Assembly (NCBI GenBank): GCA_945637645.1
Contig: CALZDK010000038.1
Location: forward strand, 1 to 12,361
DNA: 12,361 bases
Source of the DNA: an uncultured Prevotella sp.
GTDB lineage: Bacteria > Bacteroidota > Bacteroidia > Bacteroidales > Bacteroidaceae
Reading direction: 5' to 3'
The notes below the pieces were generated by a model that was given only the letters and a program-made list of their open reading frames with translations, searched no databases and was not told the origin of the DNA. Shown one piece after another: positions 1 to 7,300 of this stretch. Position numbers and translations under genes: made by a program. How positions within the stretch are numbered: position 1 is the stretch's first letter; each line of letters starts with the position of its first letter.

Positions 1-213
1 CGACAGTGTGAGGTAGCCATGTGCGATGGTGGTCTTGTAAGGACTCTCCACGGCTGCCTTTTCCGGATTTACATGAATCCACTGGTGGTCGAGTGTTGCG
101 TCGGCAAAAAGGTTGATGCGCTCCTGTGTCAGTTCCACATAGTCGGAGATGCCAAGATTTTTGCCGAGCATGGCGGCAAAATCCTCATAGTTGTTTATTA
201 CTAATTTGCTCAT
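1..213 (-). CDS. MaoC-family (R)-hydratase/dehydratase, N-terminal part only
   Basis: This is the first 71 codons of a gene that continues past the left edge. The ATG is at 213-211 on the minus strand. The visible protein starts MSKLVINNYEDF and contains FADATLDHQWIHVNPEKA at residues 36-53. This matches the hot-dog-fold hydratase-2 motif, in which an Asp and a His five residues later (here D42 and H47) activate water. The later AHGYLTLS (64-71) is also typical of MaoC/NodN-like proteins. Family members hydrate trans-2-enoyl-CoA or related thioesters in the cytoplasm; the actual substrate cannot be read from this fragment. No signal peptide is visible. A near-consensus promoter lies 40-71 bp upstream, so the gene appears to be transcribed separately from the transporter gene upstream of it on the same strand. 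Confidence 0.85.
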   Translation of the reverse strand, partial: MSKLVINNYEDFAAMLGKNLGISDYVELTQERINLFADATLDHQWIHVNPEKAAVESPYKTTIAHGYLTLS

Positions 214-252
214 AAATATATATTTTTTGTTTCTTATTCATAAAAACGACGA

Positions 253-284
253 CAAAGATATGCGTTTTTTTTCATATATGCAAA
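253..284 (-). promoter_or_regulatory. Bacteroidetes-type promoter for the MaoC-family gene
   Basis: Reading the minus strand, TTTG (284-281), a 20-nt spacer and TATCTTTG (260-253) match the Bacteroidetes sigma-ABfr consensus TTTG-N19-21-TAnnTTTG exactly. Transcription should start near 246, giving a leader of roughly 33 nt before the ATG at 213. The surrounding 214-327 intergenic stretch is AT-rich. I see no clear terminator in it for the upstream transporter gene. Confidence 0.75.
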
Positions 285-327
285 AGAAAACCACTTCTAA
301 TCGTCTTTTATACATAGTTTAACTGTA

Positions 328-2094
328 TTACAAATACAATAGGCTCACGATAAACACATTTGCGGCAAGAATTATGAAGTTCATCGGCAAGCCAATCCTT
401 ACGAAATCGACAAACCGATAGCCTCCAGGCGCATATACCAGCATGTGAGTAGGCGAACCTATAGGAGTTGCGAAACTCGACGCTGCCGCAACCATCAAGC
501 CCATGCAGAAAGCCATCGGGTCGCACCCAAGGGTCAATGCCGCGTTATAGGCAATGGGGAAGAACATAGCTGAAGTGGCGGTATTGCTAATAAATTCCGT
601 GGCAAATGTTGTGACAAGGCAGATGGCTGTCAACACCACTATCGGATCGGAGCCGCAAACGCCAAGCAACGCCTCAGCCAGGAGTTGCGACAGTCCCGTA
701 TGCTCTATAGCCTTTCCAAAACATATACTGCCCGCAAACACCATCAGCGCCTTCCAGTTGATGTTCCGCTCTGCCTGGCTTATGCTGCAGCACTTGGTGA
801 GCAACATGGCGAAAGCGGCTATGAAACAGGCGTTGAGCAACGGAAGGACGCCAAGGGCTGCAAGAAGTATCATGGCAAGCATGATGAGAGTGGAAACTAT
901 TGTCTTGACACTGTAATTGGCAATATTCTCCGAGTCGAAGAAATGAAGATCGTGTTTCATTCCCTCCTTGTCTATCCGCCTTCCTTCGAGCATCAGCGTG
1001 TCACCTGCCTTCAGCACCACTTCATGAGGGCTCATTTCTATACGTTCCCCGCTTCGTGCCACTGCCACAAGAACCATGTCATGGTCGCGCTCGTAATTCG
1101 TTTCCTCCATTGTCTTTCCAATAAGACTACTCGTAAACGTGACGTATGCTGTGCTTATCTTGCGTTTCTTGTCAACATCGTCCAACTTGTAAACGTGTTG
1201 CGTAGCACTAACAAGTTCATGACTCTTCCTAAGCTCCAATATGGAGCTGACATCTCCACTGAATATCAACCTGTCGCCGCCGAAGATGAACTCCTCGTCA
1301 AGAACAGGCGAGATAATCTCCTTGTCGAAACGCACAATCTCTATCAGTCGTCCGCCGTTGATGCCTCCAAGACCACACTCGCTTACCGTTGCTCCGACTA
1401 TCTTTGATTCCGTGGGGACAAGCAACTCTACCGTATAGTCGCTGATGGACTCAAACGACTCTTCCGGCGACTTCCTGTCAGGCAACAGTCGTCGCATGGC
1501 AATAACAGAGAGTATCAGCACTGTCACACAGAACAATCCCGGCAACAAAGGCTCAAAGAAAGAAACGGCCTCTCCTGTCTTCTCCTTATAGAAGCCTGCT
1601 ATCACAAGGTTGGTGGGCGAACCAATTATCGTACACACTCCACCGAGTCCCGCTGCATAGCTCAACGGTATGAGCATCTTCGATGGTGTTATCCCCAGCT
1701 TTTTCGACCACATCTTAACAACATTGATGAACAACATCACCACTGTTGTGTTGTTAAGCAGCGAACTCAGCACAGCCACGGGGAGCATCAGTTTCGTTAT
1801 GGCACGGGCATAACCTTTCGGCTGTCCAAGCAGGTTTTTCACAACCCATTGAAGCACACCGGTATGCACAAGGCCTGTCACCACAATGAACATCACGGCA
1901 ATGACCACCACCGTCTCAGAGCTGAATCCCGAAATAGCCTCCTTTACAGGCAATGAACCGCTCACCAAGAGAGCTCCCATTCCTCCGAGGAAAACGATTT
2001 CCACAGGAAGTTTTGTTTTCAACAACAATCCGAACATCACCACCACGGTGACGATGGTGAACCAAGCATGAATTTCCAAACCGAAGAGTTCCAT
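328..2094 (-). CDS. DASS/SLC13-type transporter with two central TrkA-C (RCK_C) domains
   Basis: This 588-residue inner-membrane protein has two hydrophobic halves (about residues 8-200 and 395-588) separated by a soluble insert. Each half carries a divalent anion:Na+ symporter signature: LLNNTT at 112-117 with IGSPTN at 157-162, and SNTATS at 503-508 with TPIGSPTH at 543-550. In this fold, the SNT-like hairpin motifs bind sodium and the carboxylate or sulfate substrate. The insert looks like two TrkA-C/RCK_C domains (about 222-297 and 305-385), with ending patterns such as FGGDRLIFSG and LKAGDTLMLEG. Such domains are usually ligand-sensing and regulatory. Substrate is uncertain: sulfate, dicarboxylates and other anions are all handled by relatives with this architecture. 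The length is normal for the RCK-containing subfamily. The ATG at 2094 begins MELFGLEIHAWFTIV, directly ahead of the first membrane helix. The gene diverges from the isomerase gene. Confidence 0.88.
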   Translation of the reverse strand: MELFGLEIHAWFTIVTVVVMFGLLLKTKLPVEIVFLGGMGALLVSGSLPVKEAISGFSSETVVVIAVMFIVVTGLVHTGVLQWVVKNLLGQPKGYARAITKLMLPVAVLSSLLNNTTVVMLFINVVKMWSKKLGITPSKMLIPLSYAAGLGGVCTIIGSPTNLVIAGFYKEKTGEAVSFFEPLLPGLFCVTVLILSVIAMRRLLPDRKSPEESFESISDYTVELLVPTESKIVGATVSECGLGGINGGRLIEIVRFDKEIISPVLDEEFIFGGDRLIFSGDVSSILELRKSHELVSATQHVYKLDDVDKKRKISTAYVTFTSSLIGKTMEETNYERDHDMVLVAVARSGERIEMSPHEVVLKAGDTLMLEGRRIDKEGMKHDLHFFDSENIANYSVKTIVSTLIMLAMILLAALGVLPLLNACFIAAFAMLLTKCCSISQAERNINWKALMVFAGSICFGKAIEHTGLSQLLAEALLGVCGSDPIVVLTAICLVTTFATEFISNTATSAMFFPIAYNAALTLGCDPMAFCMGLMVAAASSFATPIGSPTHMLVYAPGGYRFVDFVRIGLPMNFIILAANVFIVSLLYL

Positions 2095-2145
2095 TCCTTT
2101 ATTTTTTTATGGGATAATGATTAACCAAAAACTTCTTTTGCTCTG

Positions 2146-2153
2146 CAAAGGTA
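2146..2153 (-). promoter_or_regulatory. Probable -7 element for the DASS transporter gene
   Basis: On the minus strand TACCTTTG (2153-2146) matches the Bacteroidetes -7 element TAnnTTTG. The expected TTTG about 20 nt upstream is not present; the sequence there is a T/A-rich GTTCTTTT. Only half of the promoter is therefore convincing. The predicted leader is about 45 nt. It lies divergently from the promoter at 2193-2223. Confidence 0.5.
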
Positions 2154-2192
2154 ATATTTTTTTTATAAAAAAGAACTTTTTCAGGTATTTAT

Positions 2193-2223
2193 TTTGATTT
2201 ATCAACGTCTTTAATTAACTTTG
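2193..2223 (+). promoter_or_regulatory. Bacteroidetes-type promoter for the cyclophilin gene
   Basis: TTTG (2193-2196), a 19-nt spacer and TAACTTTG (2216-2223) fully match TTTG-N19-21-TAnnTTTG. Transcription is expected near 2230, about 43 nt before the ATG at 2273. This also argues against starting translation at the in-frame TTG at 2243, which would leave a leader of only about a dozen nucleotides. Confidence 0.75.
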
Positions 2224-2272
2224 CACCTGTATTTAAGCTGTTTTGAACACAATAAATTTTAATCGACACAAT

Positions 2273-3061
2273 ATGAAAACAATTCTGATTTCAATCCTGT
2301 TGACACTCACCGTCACTGTCAACGCACAAAAATGCGAGAACTGCAAGGAAGTGCTTCTTCAAACCACGGCAGGAGACATCCGCCTGAAACTCTACAACGA
2401 GACACCGCTCCACCGCGACAACTTCCTGAAGCTCGTCAACCTCCATGTCTATGACTCGCTGCTCTTCCACCGCGTCATAAAGGACTTCATGATTCAATGT
2501 GGCGACCCGAAGAGCAAAAACGCCGAACCTGGAGCCTTCCTTGGCGAGGGCGACCTCGACTGGACCGTTGAGCAGGAACTTCGCCTTCCGCAAATCTTCC
2601 ATCGCCGTGGTGTGCTTGCCGCCGCACGTGAACCCGACAGCGACAATCCCTACCGCGAGTCGAGCGCCTGCCACTTCTATTTGGCTTGGGGAAAGACCTT
2701 CACCGATGCCGAGCTCGACAAGATGCAGCAGCGCCTCGACACTCTCTACGGCTACCGTGTGAAACTCACTCCAGAGATGCGTGAAACCTACAAGACCGTT
2801 GGCGGCATTCCTCATCTCGACGGCGGCTACACCGTCTTCGGCGAGATTGTCGAAGGACTCGACGTGGTAGAAAAAATCCAGCAGACAGCCACCGACAAGA
2901 ATGACCGTCCGCTGGAAGATGTAAGGATTCTGAAGGCTATTGCCCTCGACAGCCAGTCTGCCGACAAGGCAAAGAAACCGTCGGCTGCCACCAAGCGTCC
3001 TGCCGCTAAAGCAGGAAGTCGGTCAGCTCAGCGCAAGCCTTCTGGCAGTCGCACTCGATAG
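2273..3061 (+). CDS. Exported cyclophilin-type peptidyl-prolyl cis-trans isomerase with basic C-terminal tail
   Basis: This 262-residue protein should catalyse cis-trans isomerisation of Xaa-Pro bonds in the envelope. Residues 1-18 form a signal peptide (MKTILISILLTLTVTVNA), which fixes the ATG at 2273 rather than the in-frame TTG 30 nt upstream. The cyclophilin domain spans about 27-226. FHRVIKDFMIQCGDP (65-79) carries the family's catalytic Arg (R67) and Gln (Q75), and LDGGYTVFGEIVEGLDVV (182-199) is the conserved C-terminal strand region. About 40 residues inserted at 142-181 are more than in single-domain bacterial cyclophilins. The mature N-terminus carries a CENC motif (21-24). The last ~30 residues are rich in Lys, Arg, Ala and Ser and look disordered. 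The final 18 codons lie antisense to the end of the TolC-like gene, leaving no intergenic space. Confidence 0.9.
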   Translation: MKTILISILLTLTVTVNAQKCENCKEVLLQTTAGDIRLKLYNETPLHRDNFLKLVNLHVYDSLLFHRVIKDFMIQCGDPKSKNAEPGAFLGEGDLDWTVEQELRLPQIFHRRGVLAAAREPDSDNPYRESSACHFYLAWGKTFTDAELDKMQQRLDTLYGYRVKLTPEMRETYKTVGGIPHLDGGYTVFGEIVEGLDVVEKIQQTATDKNDRPLEDVRILKAIALDSQSADKAKKPSAATKRPAAKAGSRSAQRKPSGSRTR

Positions 3062-4184
3062 TCAACATATTGTCGATGGCGTCGTAATAGTACGACAGCC
3101 CCACAAGATATTCCACAATGGAAATCTCACCCGCCTTAAGGGCTTTGGTTAGCAGCTGGCTGTTGTCGGCTTTCGCCAAAGCCTTTTTCGTTTCCTCTGC
3201 CGCAGTCATCAGTCCCCTGGCACGCGTGTATCGCTCGTTGAGCACGCCTCGGATTTGTTCCTTTGTGTCTTCACGCATGGCATTGGCAGCCTCGTTCTCC
3301 CGCTTTGCCTGTTTTATGCGTCGCCCGCTGCTCCACAGTGGCACGCTCAGTCCTACGGTAACTCCCTGAAACTGTTCGCCCATGGTCTTCTCGCTCATAT
3401 ATCCGAGCGAGAATGAGGGAAGCGCAGACTGGCGTGCTGCCGACAGTTGTTTGCGGCTCATTTCCGTCTGGCTCTCTGCAAATCCCACCGAAGGGTGAGC
3501 GGCAGCCACTTGCATGTACCACGAGTCGAAATCGGCAGGCAGGTCAGGCAACGAATATTCTGTTTCCGTCACCTTCAGAGGCTGTCCGCCGTTCAGTCTG
3601 GCAAGCTGTGCCATCAGAGCCTGACGTTCAGCTCCCGCCTTTTTCATATCTGTCACTATCTGCGAAAGGTTCAGGCTCACGTTGTTGTATTCGAGCTGGT
3701 TGCTCGCTCCTGCCTCAAGGCTGCGCTTCTGTGCGCTGTGTATTGCATTGGCATGACTCAACCTTCGTTCCAGTTCTGCCAAATACTTATTATAGTAAAT
3801 GACGTCGATCACAGCTTTCTTTGCCTCAAGCAGTATTGCAGCACGCTCCGCCTTGTACTGCCAATCCACCATGTCGTCCTTGCGTCGCGCCACGCTTGTC
3901 TTCGCTCCAGTTATGGTGGGGAAGTCAAACTCCTGGCTTGCGCTCACGTCCGTTCTGTTGCCTATGGTTCCCGGCGAGCCCCAAAGTCTGTTGTAGCCAA
4001 CTTCCGGGTCAGCCAAAGCGTTCTCCGCATGGTTTTCCCTCTTTTGGGCTTCAGCCGACTTTTTCAAGGCTTTCAGCGTTGTGTTGTTCGCCTCTATTTC
4101 GGCAAGTACACCTTCTATGCCGTTTTGTGCATATAGCGGTGTTGTTGCAATGATAGCAACAATCCATAATGAAAATCTTTTCAT
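3006..4184 (-). CDS. TolC-family outer membrane efflux protein, exit channel of the RND system
   Basis: This 392-residue protein is the outer membrane duct of the tripartite pump. A signal peptide (MKRFSLWIVAIIATTPLYA) ends near residue 19 before QNG. There is no lipobox Cys, unlike E. coli CusC. Two outer-membrane-factor repeats follow, with long Ala/Glu/Lys/Arg-rich helices (about 22-60, 100-200, 225-255 and 290-350). VGLSVPLWSSGRR at 277-289 is the usual OEP-family motif before the second coiled coil, and AGEISIVEYL (351-360) is the conserved turn near the end. The protein is on the short side for the family (typically 400-480). Its ATG lies 4 nt after the stop codon of the RND pump, so the two are almost certainly translated from one mRNA. 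Its 3' end overlaps the convergent isomerase gene by 56 bp. Confidence 0.9.
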   Translation of the reverse strand: MKRFSLWIVAIIATTPLYAQNGIEGVLAEIEANNTTLKALKKSAEAQKRENHAENALADPEVGYNRLWGSPGTIGNRTDVSASQEFDFPTITGAKTSVARRKDDMVDWQYKAERAAILLEAKKAVIDVIYYNKYLAELERRLSHANAIHSAQKRSLEAGASNQLEYNNVSLNLSQIVTDMKKAGAERQALMAQLARLNGGQPLKVTETEYSLPDLPADFDSWYMQVAAAHPSVGFAESQTEMSRKQLSAARQSALPSFSLGYMSEKTMGEQFQGVTVGLSVPLWSSGRRIKQAKRENEAANAMREDTKEQIRGVLNERYTRARGLMTAAEETKKALAKADNSQLLTKALKAGEISIVEYLVGLSYYYDAIDNMLTIECDCQKACAELTDFLL

Positions 4185-4188
4185 AAAA

Positions 4189-7100
4189 CTATATTTTTTG
4201 TCTATCTTTTGTTTTACCTTCTATAAGCATATACATCACCGGAATTACAAATCCGTTGAGCAGCGTTGAGGTCAGCAGTCCGCCGAGAATCACCTTTGCC
4301 ATCGGGCTTTGTATCTCGTTGCCTGGCAAGTCGCCTCCTATCACCATCGGTATAAGTGCCAAGGCAGAAGTCAAGGCTGTCATCAGTATTGGGTTCAATC
4401 GGTCAGCCGAGCCTTGCATCACGCTCTGCTCCAGTGTCATGCCTCCTTCCCGAAGGTCATTATATCTCGACACGAGCAACATTCCGTTTCTGGTGGCAAT
4501 GCCGAAGAGCGAGATGAAACCTATTATCGACGGAATGCTTATCACTCCACTCGTCATCCATATCGCCACCACTCCGCCAATCAGCGCCAACGGAAGGTTC
4601 ACCATCACCACTGCCGACTGCTTCATGCTACGGAACTGGCTGAACAGCAACATGAAGATAACGAGCAACGAAAGCAGCGAGGCAACGGTGAGAGTGCGTG
4701 AAGCCTTCTGCTGGCTTTCAAACTGTCCACCGTATTCCACATGGTAGCCCTCTGGCATGGCTACTTTCTCATCCACCGACTTTTGTATGTCGCGCACCAC
4801 ACCAATGAGGTCACGCCCAGCCACGTTGCACGACACCACCACCTTTCGCTGTGCGTTTTCCCTGCTTATGGTGTTAGGTCCTGCAGTCGATGTTATGTCG
4901 GCAATGTTCTCAAGAGCCACCTTTCTTCCTCCGGCATCAACCATCAGATGGCGTATGCCCCAGATGCTCTGTCGGCTGGCGTCGTCCACCTTCATTGTCA
5001 GTGCGAAGGTTTGGTTTCCTTCAAACACCTGCGACACTTCGCGACCTTCCAGCAGCACTTCTATCATATCTACAAATTCAGGCATCGTGACACCATATTT
5101 TGCAAGTATCGTGCGCTTGGGCTTAATGGTCAGCTGCGGTCGTTCCACCTGTTGTTCCACATTCAGGTCCGCCACTCCCTCTATGTCTTTTACACACGCC
5201 TTAATCTCATTGCCAATCTTGAATATGTGGTTAAGGTCTGGACCGAACACCTTAATCGCAATGCTTGCCCTCGTGCCAGACAGCATGGCATCAATACGGT
5301 GGCTTATGGGCGACCCTACCTCTATATTCACTCCGGGTATTCCCGAAAGCTTTTGGCGTATGTCGGCAAGGAGTTCGTCCTTTGTCCTGTCCTTCAGCTC
5401 GTATGGAGCCTCTATCTCCGATGTGTTCACTCCGAGGGCGTGCTCGTCCAATTCGGCTCGTCCCGTCTTTCTTCCCACCACCTTTATCTCCGGAACAGAA
5501 AGCAACAGCTCTTCCGCCCTGCGACCAATCTTGTCCGACTCGTCGAGCGATATTCCGGGCAAGGTGCTGACATTGATGGTGAACGACCCCTCGTTAAACG
5601 GTGGCAGGAAGCTGCTTCCAAGACCTGTAAACACCGCTATTGCCCCCACGAGAGCCACCGCTGTCGTTGCCACCACCGTGCGTTTGTGGCTTATTGCCCA
5701 TCCCAAGGCATTTACATAAACGCCCTTAAGTTTGCGTGCCACAAAAGGCTCACGTCCTGTCTCGTTCAGCTTTCCCTTTCCGAGCAGGAAACTGCACATC
5801 ACAGGTGTCATTGTCAGTGCCACCACGGTAGATGAGCAAAGCGCCACTATGAACGCCACTCCAAGAGGCTGCAACATTCTCCCCTCCATACCAGACAGGA
5901 AGAAGATGGGCACAAAACTCGCTATTATTATCAGTGTGGAGTTGAGAATAGGCAGTCGGACTTCCTTCGACGCCTCGAATATCACGTCAATGACCGATTG
6001 GCGTTCACCCTCTGGCAACATTCTGTTTATACGCAGTCGCCTATACACGTTCTCCACGTCAACTATTGCGTCGTCAACCAACGATCCTATTGCAATGCAC
6101 ATTCCTCCAAGGCTCATCGTGTTTATTGTCAAGCCCATGAGATGCAAGACCACAATGGCAGCAAGCAGCGAAAGAGGAATGGTGACAAGCGAAATCAGCG
6201 TTGTTCGCACATTCATGAGAAACAAGAACAGGATTGCCACAACGAGCACTCCTCCTTCTATCAATGCCTTCTTCACGTTGTCGATACTGCTCTCTATGAA
6301 ATGCGACTGACGATAGATGTCGGTTGACACTTTCACGTCGGCGGGAAGGTTTTTCCTCAGCGTGGTGATGGTTGAGTCGAGAGCCTCGGTCAGTTCGAGT
6401 GTCGGAACGGAAGGTTGCTTCGTCACTGTCATCATCACTGCCGGCTTGCCATTATACGAAGCTGTTCCCATGCGTGGCATACGGTTTCCAACCTTCACCT
6501 CCGCTATCGCGTCGAGACGGATGGGAGCCCCTGAGGGCGACTTCTTCACCACCGCCTTTCCTATCTCCCGAGTGTCGTTGGTTGACAACAACCCTCTTAT
6601 GATATACTCGTTGCCATATTCATAAAGCGTGTTTCCTGCAACATTACGGTTCATGTTGCCCACGGCATTTATCACCTCGTTAAGCCCCACGCCGAAGTGT
6701 TTCATACGCTCCGGACTGAGCTGTATCTGATATTCACGGATGTCGCCTCCGAGCACTGCCACCTGCGCCACTCCTCCCGACGCCATCAGTCGGGGGCGTA
6801 TGGTCCAGTCTGCCAAAGTGCGGAGCTCCTGCAGCGAGGTGGAGTCCGACGTGAGCGACACGAACATCAGCTCGCCAAGTATCGACGACTGAGGTCCAAG
6901 TGTAGGGCTTCCAATGCCTTGCGGGAGGTCGTCGCTGACGGTTGACAGTTTTTCAGTCACTATCTGGCGGGCACGATAGACGTCAGCCCCCCAGTTGAAC
7001 TCTACCCAAACCACAGAAAAGCCGTTGGTCGATGACGACCTCACTCTACGCACGTCGGTGGCGCCGTTCACCGCTGTCTCTATAGGGAATGTCACAAGCC

Positions 7101-7287
7101 TTTCCACTTCCTCGGCAGCCATTCCCTTAGCCTCTGTCATCACCACCACGGTAGGTGCGTTGAGGTCGGGGAACACGTCAACTTCCATATTGTCGGCGGT
7201 GTAGAGCCCTCCAACAGTCAACAGCACTCCCACAACAAGCACCACGAGACGATTGCTAAGTGAAAATCTAATTATCTTGTTCAACAT
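4189..7287 (-). CDS. Heavy-metal-efflux-type (CusA/CzcA) RND pump
   Basis: This 1032-residue protein is the proton-driven inner-membrane pump. It has the RND layout: TM1 at about 12-30, a periplasmic porter domain, TM2-6 at about 342-500, TM7 at about 537-555, a second porter domain, then TM8-12. VFPDLNAPTV (38-47) and FLPPFNEGSF (560-569) are typical of the HME branch. TM4 carries GSLVDDAIVDVEN (401-413). D405 and E412 correspond to the proton-relay acids of E. coli CusA, and D406 and D410 are extra acids. By-eye alignment places N572 (in INVSTLPGI) and A667 (in RIDAMLSG) where CusA has copper-binding Met573 and Met672, and I see no match for Met623. Copper/silver specificity by that route is thus doubtful, and the metal is unassigned. 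The gene sits 13 nt after the adaptor and 4 nt before the channel. Confidence 0.92.
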   Translation of the reverse strand: MLNKIIRFSLSNRLVVLVVGVLLTVGGLYTADNMEVDVFPDLNAPTVVVMTEAKGMAAEEVERLVTFPIETAVNGATDVRRVRSSSTNGFSVVWVEFNWGADVYRARQIVTEKLSTVSDDLPQGIGSPTLGPQSSILGELMFVSLTSDSTSLQELRTLADWTIRPRLMASGGVAQVAVLGGDIREYQIQLSPERMKHFGVGLNEVINAVGNMNRNVAGNTLYEYGNEYIIRGLLSTNDTREIGKAVVKKSPSGAPIRLDAIAEVKVGNRMPRMGTASYNGKPAVMMTVTKQPSVPTLELTEALDSTITTLRKNLPADVKVSTDIYRQSHFIESSIDNVKKALIEGGVLVVAILFLFLMNVRTTLISLVTIPLSLLAAIVVLHLMGLTINTMSLGGMCIAIGSLVDDAIVDVENVYRRLRINRMLPEGERQSVIDVIFEASKEVRLPILNSTLIIIASFVPIFFLSGMEGRMLQPLGVAFIVALCSSTVVALTMTPVMCSFLLGKGKLNETGREPFVARKLKGVYVNALGWAISHKRTVVATTAVALVGAIAVFTGLGSSFLPPFNEGSFTINVSTLPGISLDESDKIGRRAEELLLSVPEIKVVGRKTGRAELDEHALGVNTSEIEAPYELKDRTKDELLADIRQKLSGIPGVNIEVGSPISHRIDAMLSGTRASIAIKVFGPDLNHIFKIGNEIKACVKDIEGVADLNVEQQVERPQLTIKPKRTILAKYGVTMPEFVDMIEVLLEGREVSQVFEGNQTFALTMKVDDASRQSIWGIRHLMVDAGGRKVALENIADITSTAGPNTISRENAQRKVVVSCNVAGRDLIGVVRDIQKSVDEKVAMPEGYHVEYGGQFESQQKASRTLTVASLLSLLVIFMLLFSQFRSMKQSAVVMVNLPLALIGGVVAIWMTSGVISIPSIIGFISLFGIATRNGMLLVSRYNDLREGGMTLEQSVMQGSADRLNPILMTALTSALALIPMVIGGDLPGNEIQSPMAKVILGGLLTSTLLNGFVIPVMYMLIEGKTKDRQKI

Positions 7288-7300
7288 GGCTGTCAGATTT

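Noticed and set aside
324..338. TGTATT-ACA-AATACA inverted repeat at the end of the transporter gene
   Set aside because: A six-bp AT-only-rich stem with no T-run after it. It includes the stop codon and looks fortuitous.
685..1407. A 240-codon open frame on the plus strand
   Set aside because: It is antisense to the DASS transporter and has no recognisable domain or promoter.
2243..2272. TTG at 2243 as an upstream start for the isomerase
   Set aside because: It would bury the signal peptide behind ten polar residues and sit only about 13 nt after the predicted transcript start. The ATG at 2273 begins a clean signal peptide.
4741..5835. A 364-codon open frame on the plus strand
   Set aside because: It lies wholly antisense to the well-supported RND pump gene. 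Its translation is rich in His, Cys and Arg without any family motif, the usual shadow of a coding strand of this composition.
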